In this document: positions 1 through 5,903 of the stretch, in pieces | Layout of the letters: every line of letters starts with the position of its first letter | Numbering within the stretch: position 1 is the stretch's first letter | Origin: a virus | IMG/VR virus record: IMGVR_UViG_3300010883_000274 | Location: 1 to 30,063 of that record | Strand: one strand, 5' to 3' | DNA: 30,063 nt | Position numbers and translations under genes: made by a program | Notes under the pieces: model-generated | Databases searched by the model: none | Told to the model about the DNA's origin: nothing | What the model saw: only the letters and a program-made list of their open reading frames with translations

Positions 1-3
1 CAT

Positions 4-20
4 ACTATTCCCCGAATAGT
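4..20. repeat. Short inverted repeat at the left edge
   Basis: Perfect 7-bp stem ACTATTC / GAATAGT with a CCC loop, followed on the + strand by a T-rich stretch. It could be the end of a terminator for a gene to the left, or a structural element of the AT-rich block next to it. There is no clean uridine tract right after the stem, so a terminator call is weak. Confidence 0.35.
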
Positions 21-23
21 TAG

Positions 24-330
24 CTTGTTTTTATTTAGATAATTGTGTAATTCTTTTTCCCCTTTTTGCTCTGATGTACTAGGGGTGTATCATCATATAT
101 TTCCAGCATTGATCCACGACCCCCCGCCCCTTCACGGTTTTAATGGGATAGTGGGGCATCTCAGGAGTTATCCACATTTCATCCACAGAGTTATCCACAG
201 GCTAGCATAGACTGGTCAATAATTAACCAGTTGTCAAGTTGTGCATAGTTATCCACAAGTAACCTGTAGCAATCACCGGGCGGATCACATCTGGCAGATC
301 GTAACGGATCATATTCGTAACGGATTCAGG
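24..330. other. Candidate replication origin / DnaA-binding region
   Basis: An AT-rich stretch at 24-80 is followed by four DnaA-box sequences: TTATCCACA at 168-176, 191-199 and 249-257, and the one-mismatch TCATCCACA at 179-187. The first three start 11 and 12 bp apart, that is one helical turn. An imperfect dyad (CTGGT...ACCAG, 212-230) lies between boxes 3 and 4. Three CGGAT-type repeats follow: CGGATCACAT 281-290, CGGATCATAT 305-314, CGGATTCAGG 321-330; CGTAACGGAT is repeated exactly at 300-309 and 316-325. AT-rich DNA, phased DnaA boxes and iteron-like repeats are the usual parts of a DnaA-dependent origin. A host-DnaA regulatory site or titration site is the alternative. The remaining non-coding DNA up to the promoter at 562 shows no gene I can support. 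Confidence 0.55.
212..230. repeat. Imperfect dyad between DnaA boxes
   Basis: 19-bp inverted repeat with arms CTGGTCAAT and ATTAACCAG, matching at 8 of 9 positions around a central A. It is a candidate protein-binding site inside the DnaA-box cluster. Confidence 0.4.
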
Positions 331-561
331 AGTCAGGAAAGGAAAGTGCGGGTAGGTACTACGTCATACCCCCGTCAGAATGCCCAGATCAAAGCTTTCA
401 AAATTTAGACCTCCCAAAACGGCATCGAAAAACAGGATGCAGAAATGGGACACGTGATCGGTTTTGGCATCGTTTAAACCGACCTTACAGCAGTGCATGT
501 CCCGCTAAAACGCACTGTTAAAAGCGGCGATATACGCGGTCATGAGAAATGCTATAAACCT

Positions 562-590
562 TTGACACGATATATATACTGCTGTATAAC
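562..590 (+). promoter_or_regulatory. Early sigma-70 promoter
   Basis: A perfect -35 TTGACA (562-567), a 17-bp spacer and a -10 TATAAC (585-590, 5 of 6). The predicted start near 597 leaves a leader of about 36 nt before the gene at 633. It is the first recognisable promoter on the + strand and probably starts the early transcript using host RNA polymerase. Confidence 0.75.
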
Positions 591-632
591 GAAAATCTCC
601 CTAATTGATAACGATAAAACGAGGATCACAAT

Positions 633-821
633 ATGACTACACCAACATATTACGACTACGATAATCAATGCTACATCGTCGACGGCAAAGTTGACCCATG
701 TAATCACCCGGCCACGATGAACTGTGGTTGCTACGGCAGACTGCACGCTGGCGAACCGGCCACGGCAGAACAAGCGAAGCACTGGGACGATCGTCTATCC
801 GCACAACGTGCCACTTGGTGA
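633..821 (+). CDS. Small cysteine-containing early protein, unknown function
   Basis: 62 aa. The start is supported by a GAGG-type ribosome binding site about 9 nt upstream and by the strong promoter at 562-590. The protein is polar, with Asp/Tyr-rich residues 6-12 (YYDYDNQ) and four cysteines, including a C-x-C-G-C-Y cluster around residues 23-34, which might bind a metal. No family recognised. It is the first gene of the early operon; its stop is followed at once by the ribosome binding site of the next gene, so the two are probably translated together. Early position suggests a role in host takeover, but nothing in the sequence shows it. Confidence 0.7.
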   Translation: MTTPTYYDYDNQCYIVDGKVDPCNHPATMNCGCYGRLHAGEPATAEQAKHWDDRLSAQRATW

Positions 822-833
822 GGAGCACATAGA

Positions 834-1043
834 ATGAACATCATTGATAAACCTAAAGGTTACGCGACCCGCAAGAATGCAGTCGCTAGATTGTCGAAAG
901 TTCTCGGCGAGACTCTAGACGATCACCGGTGGTTCATTATCGCGCTATCTAGTGGGCGGTTCCAACCCGCGGTTACGGTAGGCTCAACGCATGGCAACTG
1001 TGGCGCATACGCGCAAGCTGGGATAGCTGTGATCGGTAGCTAA
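834..1043 (+). CDS. Small conserved-type phage protein, unknown function
   Basis: 69 aa. A GAGGAG ribosome binding site (820-825) overlaps the previous stop and lies 8 nt before the ATG. The sequence has the form of a small phage protein seen in many podo- and siphoviruses: a basic N-terminus (KPKGYATRKNAV), a helix, then HRWFIIALSSGRFQPAV and a C-terminal GIAVIG strand, consistent with a small alpha/beta fold. Function unknown. Two hairpins without uridine tracts follow the stop (1050-1083). Confidence 0.7.
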   Translation: MNIIDKPKGYATRKNAVARLSKVLGETLDDHRWFIIALSSGRFQPAVTVGSTHGNCGAYAQAGIAVIGS

Positions 1044-1049
1044 GTCGAA

Positions 1050-1083
1050 ACGCGCCGTGTGGCGCGTCTGCGGGTATTGCCCG
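1050..1083 (+). other. Two tandem hairpins in an intergenic leader
   Basis: Hairpin 1 is ACGCGCC-gtgt-GGCGCGT (1050-1067), a perfect 7-bp stem. Hairpin 2 is CGGG-tattg-CCCG (1071-1083). Neither is followed by a U tract, so they are not intrinsic terminators. They may protect or process the mRNA between the 69-aa gene and the GP88 unit. Confidence 0.45.
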
Positions 1084-1121
1084 TACTGATGAGACTAAAC
1101 GAACACAAGGGACCACATACC

Positions 1122-1190
1122 ATGCATATTGAGCACGCTATATTAATCGCACTCTACGTCCTATCGTGGGCGTATGTTTTAACCTATTGA
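1122..1190 (+). CDS. 22-aa single-pass membrane micropeptide
   Basis: ATG 1122 is preceded by AAGGGA about 9 nt upstream. The product is almost only a membrane segment: MHIEHAI, then LIALYVLSWAYVLTY. The stop TGA (1188-1190) sits just before the AAAGGA ribosome binding site of the GP88 gene at 1205, so translation of the two may be coupled and it could equally act as a leader peptide. Hydrophobic micropeptides are common in early phage regions. With only 22 codons there is no statistical support beyond the ribosome binding site and composition. Confidence 0.4.
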   Translation: MHIEHAILIALYVLSWAYVLTY

Positions 1191-1204
1191 AAGGATACGT
1201 AATT

Positions 1205-1894
1205 ATGTCAAAATTTGAATTTGTATCTAATGCCGCCGCTGTTAGGGCAACGCTCGGCCGGTCGATATCAATTAAGAATAGCAAAATGCCCGGGTCATCG
1301 TTTGCTACTGACCCGTTCGCGTGTGCGGTAGGTGCCAAGCTTGCGGTAGTGCCGGGAAGTACGTGTTCCCAGTGCTACGCACGACGCATCGCTAAAATGC
1401 GCCCTAGTGTTGCACTAGGCTACGAACGCAACGAACAAGCGTTGATCGAAGCTTCACTGCTTAAGGGGGCGGATCGGGAAGCCTTCATTCTAGGGATGCG
1501 CGACCAAATACTACGCGCAGTTGAGAAGACCGGCGAACCGTATCATCGTTGGTTCGATGCGGGAGACCTAGCGAGCTTGGAAGTGTTGATCCTGATTAAT
1601 GACATTGCACTAGCCACGCCTAGTGTCCGGTTTTGGTTACCTACTCGTGAGGTTAAAGTGGCACGAGGTTTCGGTAAACGGTTTGGTCAACTCGCCGATA
1701 ATCTGGTAATACGTGCCAGCGCTGCTATGGTTGACGGCAACCCGCCACGAGGTTTTGAGAACACGAGCACAGTGCACAAGGTTAACGCTCCACTAGGGCA
1801 CGCCTGCCCCGCACAATCCCAAGGTAATCAATGTGGCGCGTGTCGCGCATGTTGGTCTAAGGACGTTGCTAACGTGTCGTACCACAAGCACTAG
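1205..1894 (+). CDS. GP88-family phage protein
   Basis: 229 aa from ATG 1205, chosen because AAAGGA lies 8-9 nt upstream and the first residues match a normal N-terminus; an upstream in-frame start at 1166 would overlap a micropeptide. Recognisable family features: S-T-C-S-Q-C-Y-A-R near residues 53-61, H-R-W-F-D-A-G-D-L near 114-122, a WLPTREV segment, and a cysteine-rich end with CPAQ...QCGACRACW and a terminal VSYHKH. This is the pattern of the phage Gene product 88 family (PF17338), whose function is unknown. The conserved CxxC groups suggest metal or Fe-S binding (inference). It is the last gene of the first early unit and is followed by an intrinsic terminator. Confidence 0.8.
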   Translation: MSKFEFVSNAAAVRATLGRSISIKNSKMPGSSFATDPFACAVGAKLAVVPGSTCSQCYARRIAKMRPSVALGYERNEQALIEASLLKGADREAFILGMRDQILRAVEKTGEPYHRWFDAGDLASLEVLILINDIALATPSVRFWLPTREVKVARGFGKRFGQLADNLVIRASAAMVDGNPPRGFENTSTVHKVNAPLGHACPAQSQGNQCGACRACWSKDVANVSYHKH

Positions 1895-1920
1895 ATAACC
1901 TTCCAACACCTTCCAAACTA

Positions 1921-1944
1921 GGGCGCTGTAGCGCCCTTTTTTTT
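1921..1944 (+). terminator. Intrinsic terminator of the first early unit
   Basis: GGGCGCT-gt-AGCGCCC (effectively 6 bp with a 4-nt loop) followed by eight T residues (1937-1944), 26 nt after the GP88 stop. Textbook rho-independent terminator on the + strand. Confidence 0.9.
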
Positions 1945-2017
1945 CTGCCCCTGCTATACCTTACCCTTAGATCGTCGTATACAGCGCATTCTGCGCGGTC
2001 TCTCTTGAATTTTAGGC

Positions 2018-2041
2018 AAAGAAAAGCACCCCGAAGGGTGC
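2018..2041 (-). terminator. Intrinsic terminator of the DUF932 gene
   Basis: On the - strand GCACCC-ttcg-GGGTGC with a stable UUCG-type loop is followed by TTTTCTTT (2025 down to 2018). It lies just past the stop at 2064. Together with the terminator at 1921-1944 it insulates two convergent units. Confidence 0.88.
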
Positions 2042-2063
2042 CGAAAGGTGGTGCTTGTGTTCT

Positions 2064-2858
2064 CTACGCTGCTATAGCTGTCTTGATACTGTTATATACA
2101 ATCTTGGAGCGGTACTCGGTATCAATGTGAGACACGTTGGATCCTGTGGGTTTCAGGGCTTCCGTTGCCGCGTTCAACAGCCACCAAGCATTGCGACCGC
2201 CTGCGGTGTGCTCGCCTACGCTAGACGTTCCCCATTCATCAAGTGCGCGACCTAATTGCGACGCAGACAACCCTTTGTTGCGGTACACGTTTGCCAGTAT
2301 TTTATCACCGTGAGAACGGTCCAGGGGTGTCTCATTCAAGCGCATAAAGGACTCGCCCAAAGTTTTGCGAGCGTTATTTAACCCGGTAACCGCCTGACCT
2401 ATTAACGCGGGTAGCCGGTCAGCGATGTTGGTAGTTTGCTTAGACTTCCAGTTGCCTAGGTCACCGTGGAAGCATAGGTTACTACAGACAAGTACTTTAC
2501 TGCCGATTAGCAGCCCGCGACTAATGCGTTGATCATGTGCGCCGCGCAAGCCAACTAGCATGTCATGTTTTAAGTGCTCCGCTAGAGCAAATGGTGGGGC
2601 GTTGTGCAGCGTCTTGAAATTCGGCACCACCTTGAGTAGGCCGAAAAGCCGGTTGCCGTCCTTCGTAACAACAAAATGTTCGTCATCTACCAAGTAACCC
2701 GCGTCTTTTATCGCCGCTACCGTGTCATCTGCAAATGAAGCAAAGGGGTAAGGCGCGTGCCGAGCACCTAGTGGATCCGGTGTCCGCAAAGTGCTGAGGT
2801 CTGAACGGGTCATGGGTACGTCGGTTGCTGAGTTGTACAGTAAATTGCCTGAATACAT
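2064..2858 (-). CDS. DUF932-family protein
   Basis: 264 aa, transcribed against the neighbouring early genes. A CGGAG ribosome binding site lies 8 nt before the ATG. The central part has the DUF932/TIGR03299-like pattern: LRGAHDQRISRGLLIGSKVLVCSNLCF (residues about 102-129), followed by a helical half with repeated leucine/arginine positions and a C-terminal helix region ending TAIAA. Family members occur in plasmids and phages and have no agreed biochemical role. The gene has its own terminator (2018-2041) and shares a divergent promoter region with the gene at 3023. This self-contained layout is typical of a gene acquired as a cassette. Confidence 0.8.
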   Translation of the reverse strand: MYSGNLLYNSATDVPMTRSDLSTLRTPDPLGARHAPYPFASFADDTVAAIKDAGYLVDDEHFVVTKDGNRLFGLLKVVPNFKTLHNAPPFALAEHLKHDMLVGLRGAHDQRISRGLLIGSKVLVCSNLCFHGDLGNWKSKQTTNIADRLPALIGQAVTGLNNARKTLGESFMRLNETPLDRSHGDKILANVYRNKGLSASQLGRALDEWGTSSVGEHTAGGRNAWWLLNAATEALKPTGSNVSHIDTEYRSKIVYNSIKTAIAA

Positions 2859-2893
2859 GACTTAATCTCCGGTAATAGTTAAAGTGAAAACGA

Positions 2894-2944
2894 ACTGTAT
2901 TACACTTTTATATGGGTTGCAACCCCCTATATGTGATAAATAAT
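2894..2944. promoter_or_regulatory. Divergent promoter pair around a perfect palindrome
   Basis: GGGTTGCAACCC (2914-2925) is a perfect 12-bp palindrome; flanking ATAT/TATAT extends it imperfectly. Its centre TTGCAA can serve as a -35 element in both directions: leftward with a 17-bp spacer to TACAGT (2899-2894 on the - strand), rightward with a 16-bp spacer to AATAAT (2939-2944). Both elements are only 4-5 of 6 matches. The palindrome could be an operator. Confidence 0.45.
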
Positions 2945-3022
2945 AAATATCTGTCATTACTTAATTCTAAGTAGTACGGTGACCGCACAATCTACTAGTT
3001 ACTACCTACAGCGGAGTATAAA

Positions 3023-3220
3023 ATGAGAACTAAACCAGCACACCTTGAGAACACCCATTTCTGGCAGTTACCAGATGATTCCTTGCGGTATATTATTGCC
3101 GATTGTAATGCCGCCGTTCAAGCAAATCCAAGCAACCCAAAATGTTACACTGGGCGGGGAAATTATGCCGACCAAATCAACGATGCTGCCACAATTTTAG
3201 GGTGGCGAGCGGAGACCTGA
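3023..3220 (+). CDS. Small phage protein with a YADQ-type helix motif
   Basis: 65 aa, with a GCGGAG ribosome binding site 7 nt before the ATG. The sequence reads FWQLPDDSLRYIIADCNAAVQANP and then NYADQINDAATILGWR, the pattern of a small helical protein found in many marine and T7-like phages (conserved L-R-Y-I-I-x-D-A, N-P-x-N/S-P-K and Y-A-D-x-x-x-D-A). Function unknown. It lies alone after the divergent promoter region; the next + strand gene has its own promoter at 3345-3374. Confidence 0.72.
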   Translation: MRTKPAHLENTHFWQLPDDSLRYIIADCNAAVQANPSNPKCYTGRGNYADQINDAATILGWRAET

Positions 3221-3344
3221 CCCAGGCGGTTTTAATAAAAGGCCCAGTAATTGGTTTGAGTTGGAAGGGGGTAACTAGCACGTATTCCATAAGCTCATTA
3301 TACCGAAAAGTTATAAAAACCCCATAATTTAGACTAAAAAGTCA

Positions 3345-3374
3345 TTAGACAGTCTCATCACAATTTGTTATAAT
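3345..3374 (+). promoter_or_regulatory. Extended -10 sigma-70 promoter
   Basis: Perfect -10 TATAAT (3369-3374) preceded by TGT, giving an extended -10. The -35 is TTAGAC (18-bp spacer) or TAGACA (17-bp spacer). Predicted start near 3381 leaves a leader of about 50 nt before the gene at 3431. The stretch 3221-3344 contains no gene I can support. Confidence 0.7.
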
Positions 3375-3430
3375 GACCCTACCCTGGGAAAATACTGGGG
3401 ATTTTAATCACTCAGATAAAGGTAGAGGCT

Positions 3431-3634
3431 ATGCAAGATTTACGACCGCAAGATCTAGTAGTGTGCAACCGCCGCGCTGATGCCGCAGTGTTTCGCGTGT
3501 TAGCAGTTGACGGGTTCAACGTTAAGATGGTCGATGCGGCGGTGCCTGATGTTCAGCCGCAGCACATTGACCGAAGTCTACTGTCGCGGCTAAACCGCCT
3601 GCAACGCGCCAGCTTTGCCCGTTACAGTCAATAA
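3431..3634 (+). CDS. Small basic protein, unknown function
   Basis: 67 aa, ATG preceded by AAAGGTAGAGG. The first 40 residues look like a small beta-barrel (LVVCNRRADAAVFRVLAVDG, then FNVKMVDAA), the last 25 are a basic helix (RSLLSRLNRLQRASFARY). This layout would suit nucleic-acid binding, but no family is recognised. It sits directly behind a strong promoter and ends with a weak hairpin, so it may be expressed as a single-gene unit. Confidence 0.65.
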   Translation: MQDLRPQDLVVCNRRADAAVFRVLAVDGFNVKMVDAAVPDVQPQHIDRSLLSRLNRLQRASFARYSQ

Positions 3635-3644
3635 CCACTCAACC

Positions 3645-3662
3645 GGGCCAAGGACGGCCCTT
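3645..3662 (+). terminator. Weak hairpin after the 67-aa gene
   Basis: GGGCC-aaggac-GGCCC (3645-3660) followed by only TT and then AAAATT. It lies between two convergent genes (stops at 3634 and 3667). The short U tract makes termination uncertain. Confidence 0.35.
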
Positions 3663-3666
3663 AAAA

Positions 3667-3864
3667 TTAACGATAGGTTTCCATTAGGTCCACTGCCTCC
3701 CGGTACTTGTCGCGCTCACCTTTGAGCTTTTCGACTTCAGCTTCAGACCTCTTAATCTGACTCAACAAGAAATCTATATCCATCCTGACGTGCTCGTAAA
3801 GGTATCCACCATCGCGTTGGTGCCCTTTTATGATGGACACCCTATCTGATTGTTCCTTAGTCAT
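3667..3864 (-). CDS. Small coiled-coil protein, unknown function
   Basis: 65 aa on the - strand. The ATG at 3864 has a strong AGGGGAG ribosome binding site 7 nt upstream, which makes a real gene likely. Residues 30-62 form a heptad-type coiled coil (FLLSQIKRSEAEVEKLKGERDKYREAVDLME). The N-terminal part is polar (HQRDGGYLYEHV). It is the second - strand gene among + strand early genes, convergent with the 67-aa gene and divergent from the zinc-ribbon gene at 3975. Function unknown; an oligomeric regulator or inhibitor would fit. Confidence 0.6.
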   Translation of the reverse strand: MTKEQSDRVSIIKGHQRDGGYLYEHVRMDIDFLLSQIKRSEAEVEKLKGERDKYREAVDLMETYR

Positions 3865-3937
3865 AACATATCTCCCCTCTGAAAGTCAGCAACAGACCAC
3901 AGGTTTTCATTTTTTTGTACAACTGTCAAGTGTTTTG

Positions 3938-3946
3938 TGATACACT
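3938..3946 (+). promoter_or_regulatory. Possible extended -10 element
   Basis: TGATACACT (TGn plus TACACT, 4 of 6) lies 29 nt before the ATG at 3975. TTGTAC at 3915-3920 is a -35 candidate but the 20-bp spacer is too long. Weak call, supported mainly by its place in the divergent gap. Confidence 0.35.
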
Positions 3947-3974
3947 TAACCTCTTTACTTTTGGAGTTAACGAC

Positions 3975-4226
3975 ATGGCAACACCTACACAAAAGGCGGA
4001 CTCTTTAGAAGCTTTTCTGACCGCAGCTACCGGTCTCGACCGACGTTCAAGCATTGTTAGTGATACGTGTGTCTTTTGCAGTGTCACGGTATCTAATAAA
4101 GCGGAGTTGTTTGCCCCCGGCGAAGTGGATACTTTTCGGGATGAGATCAGCCGTCGCGAGTACACCATCTCAGGTTTGTGCCAAAACTGCCAGGATAAGG
4201 TTTTCGGCATATGCTCGGTGAACTAA
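3975..4226 (+). CDS. Small zinc-ribbon protein
   Basis: 83 aa from ATG 3975, which has TTGGAG 8 nt upstream. Two CxxC pairs, C-V-F-C near residue 34 and C-Q-N-C near residue 71, plus a C-terminal GIC, suggest a zinc ribbon. The linker between them is acidic (EVDTFRDEISRREY). No family recognised; early position and a small zinc fold suggest a regulator or adaptor. The 3' end overlaps a possible 28-aa membrane peptide (4211) by 16 nt. Confidence 0.65.
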   Translation: MATPTQKADSLEAFLTAATGLDRRSSIVSDTCVFCSVTVSNKAELFAPGEVDTFRDEISRREYTISGLCQNCQDKVFGICSVN

Positions 4227-4297
4227 TTATTAGTGTTCCAACCATTTTGGTAATCTGTTGGATTGTCAAAGTGAGCCACGATTTCTTTAACTCATAA
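4211..4297 (+). CDS. 28-aa membrane micropeptide
   Basis: ATG 4211 has AAGG about 10 nt upstream. The peptide has one hydrophobic segment (LIISVPTILVICWIV) after a short MLGE start and ends with a polar KVSHDFFNS tail. It starts inside the end of the zinc-ribbon gene in another frame and ends 13 nt before the DUF3310 gene. Support is the ribosome binding site, the tight fit between genes and the composition only. Confidence 0.4.
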   Translation: MLGELIISVPTILVICWIVKVSHDFFNS

Positions 4298-4310
4298 AAG
4301 AGGTATTAGA

Positions 4311-4532
4311 ATGAATATGAAAGCAGACCACTACGGACCTAAGCATTACCGAGCCAAGTGCTCAGCTATACAACCCTGGACTTATATCACCTCACATAAT
4401 ATGCAGTTTTGTGAGGGTAACGTCATTAAGTATATAACGCGATGGCGGGAACCGTCCGGAGGTGGCGTTGAAGACCTCCGAAAAGCACGACACTATCTCC
4501 AAAAGTTAATCGATATAGAGTCGGAAGTGTGA
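4311..4532 (+). CDS. DUF3310 protein (T7 gp1.7-like)
   Basis: 73 aa, ribosome binding site AAGAGG 7 nt before ATG. The C-terminal two thirds match the DUF3310 pattern: FCEGNVIKYITRW, then EDLRKARHYLQKLID. In T7 the DUF3310 protein gp1.7 has been reported as a nucleotide kinase; whether this short form has activity cannot be read from sequence. The stop TGA overlaps a GTG start at 4529 (GTGTGA), which suggests coupling to a 52-aa gene. Confidence 0.85.
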   Translation: MNMKADHYGPKHYRAKCSAIQPWTYITSHNMQFCEGNVIKYITRWREPSGGGVEDLRKARHYLQKLIDIESEV

Positions 4533-4687
4533 GTGCCGCTAGGCGGGATTGGGAACGGGCACTATTGCAGGATGACCCCGACTACCAAGCTTGGCTTGAT
4601 GCTCGCAATCAAGAGGCGCAAGAGTATCAAGAGCGGGAGTATAACGGCTATGAACAGACGCGCAAAGCCAATAACAGTGGTGATTAA
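4529..4687 (+). CDS. 52-aa acidic protein, unknown function
   Basis: GTG 4529 overlaps the DUF3310 stop by 3 nt, a common coupling arrangement. The peptide is rich in W, Y, D, E, Q and R (RRDWERALLQDDPDYQAWLD..., then QEYQEREYNGYEQ) and likely helical. It overlaps the next gene (start 4650) by 38 nt in another frame. No clear ribosome binding site of its own. No family recognised. Confidence 0.5.
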   Translation: MSAARRDWERALLQDDPDYQAWLDARNQEAQEYQEREYNGYEQTRKANNSGD

Positions 4688-4883
4688 AACAGACCTGGAA
4701 AATTATTCAGAGTGTCTTGAGTGCCTAGAGGAGGAGTTAATTCGTACTGCAGTACTGGGAGAGGATCATCAGCGGTATTCTGGTCCGGAGGACTTGGTGC
4801 ATATGCACCGCATTCACGAGGCTTTAAGCACGTTGCGTTCACTTTGTAGCTGGGCTGATAGCTACGAAGGGACAATGCAATGA
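4650..4883 (+). CDS. 77-aa protein, unknown function
   Basis: ATG 4650 has GGGAG 10 nt upstream; a more 5' GTG at 4533 in the same frame would give a Gly/Pro-rich extension read from the neighbouring gene and is less likely. The protein is helical and acidic, with ECLECLEEELIRTAV near residues 21-35 and HMHRIHEALSTLRSLC near 53-68. Its stop overlaps the start of the next gene (ATGA, 4880-4883). Function unknown. Confidence 0.6.
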   Translation: MNRRAKPITVVIKTDLENYSECLECLEEELIRTAVLGEDHQRYSGPEDLVHMHRIHEALSTLRSLCSWADSYEGTMQ

Positions 4884-5059
4884 GGTGCAAAGCTTGTGAC
4901 ATAAAAATCGAGCGTGTCGGGTGGAATAAGGCGGGTAAGCGGCTGGAAGATTTGTGCAGAGTTTGTAGGGAGTTGGTATATTTGCCGCCAACCACCGATG
5001 AGCTAGTTTTTGACGATGGTTACCTTTTGGGAGCAGGTCAAGATGACAACTTGGATTAA
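4880..5059 (+). CDS. 59-aa zinc-finger protein
   Basis: ATG 4880 overlaps the previous stop (ATGA). Two CxxC pairs, C3-K-A-C6 and C26-R-V-C29, 19 residues apart, form a small zinc ribbon; the rest is a short acidic tail (TTDELVFDDGYLLG). The end overlaps the primase start at 5043 by 17 nt. Small zinc-ribbon proteins often precede the primase in T7-like phages. Function not known. Confidence 0.65.
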   Translation: MRCKACDIKIERVGWNKAGKRLEDLCRVCRELVYLPPTTDELVFDDGYLLGAGQDDNLD

Positions 5060-5903
5060 TCTTGAACAGTATGCGGATGACTTCCCAGGTGAAGGGACGG
5101 TTAAATTACACCACTGCAAAGACGGGCGGCATAATGACAGGCTTTATTTAACACGTACAGAAGATGGCAAGGTTGTGGGCTACTGTTTCCACTGTGGTGG
5201 ACGTGGTGTTTACACTCCACAGGCGTGTGACCGGCGAGCACTCAAACTTAAACCAAAACAGCAAGTAACAGACCCATTTAAAGCTTGGGATGTACCGGTA
5301 CTTGATGAGTGGTACACATCAAACAGGTGGCACACACCTGACTTTGGTAAAATACCACTTGACATTCGGAAGTGGTGGTTTTTAGCAGGACTTAACATCA
5401 GTGAATACAAGGACTTAGGAGTTAAATTACTAGACGGTAAGATGCCCGTTATACCGTTGCGTAATGACAACACAACGCGGTCTGCGTTCCCGTCTGAAAT
5501 TACTGGACTAGCTTTACGGACGTTTGACGAGAAGCTACCTAAGTGGATTCTGCTTGGTTCTAAAAGTCAAGCTCCATTTACAATTAAAACGAACCCGCAG
5601 ATTTTAATTCTCACAGAAGATTATTTGAGTGCAGTGCGCTGCAGCAGACTCGGCTCTGCATTGCCCTTGATGGGCACAAATTTATCTACAGAAAACTTTA
5701 AGCAAGTTACAAACTGGTATAAAGAAACGGGCGGGAAGGTTGTTGTTTGGCTGGACAACGATTCTGAGGTAGTTGTTCGTAAAGCTAAACAGCTATATGA
5801 TCGGTTAGCACCGCTTGTAACTTGTGATATAGTTTTGCTGAAAGTTGAGCCAAAGCACTTAACGAACGATTCTGAAATTAAGGAGATCATCAGTGGAGAC
5901 TGA
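5043..5903 (+). CDS. DNA primase (T7 gp4 N-terminal type)
   Basis: 286 aa. ATG 5043 is chosen because GGGAG lies 9 nt upstream; an in-frame TTG at 5010 is less likely. An N-terminal zinc-finger region (HHCKDG, then GYCFHCGGRG, residues about 24-55) is the template-recognition domain of phage primases. A TOPRIM domain follows: LTEDYLSA supplies the catalytic Glu (residue about 186) and VVWLDNDSE the D-x-D metal site (about 235). T7 makes primase and helicase as one polypeptide; here the primase stops and the helicase starts 11 nt earlier in another frame, with AAGGAG inside the primase end. The two probably assemble at the fork as separate chains. Confidence 0.88.
   Translation: MTTWINLEQYADDFPGEGTVKLHHCKDGRHNDRLYLTRTEDGKVVGYCFHCGGRGVYTPQACDRRALKLKPKQQVTDPFKAWDVPVLDEWYTSNRWHTPDFGKIPLDIRKWWFLAGLNISEYKDLGVKLLDGKMPVIPLRNDNTTRSAFPSEITGLALRTFDEKLPKWILLGSKSQAPFTIKTNPQILILTEDYLSAVRCSRLGSALPLMGTNLSTENFKQVTNWYKETGGKVVVWLDNDSEVVVRKAKQLYDRLAPLVTCDIVLLKVEPKHLTNDSEIKEIISGD

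Noticed and set aside
552-828. - strand open frames opposite the first early gene
   Set aside because: The + strand gene has a consensus promoter and ribosome binding site; the reverse frames have neither.
3142-3327. Open frame of 61 aa after the 65-aa gene
   Set aside because: It starts inside the 65-aa gene without a ribosome binding site, has no recognisable pattern, and runs up to the promoter region at 3345.
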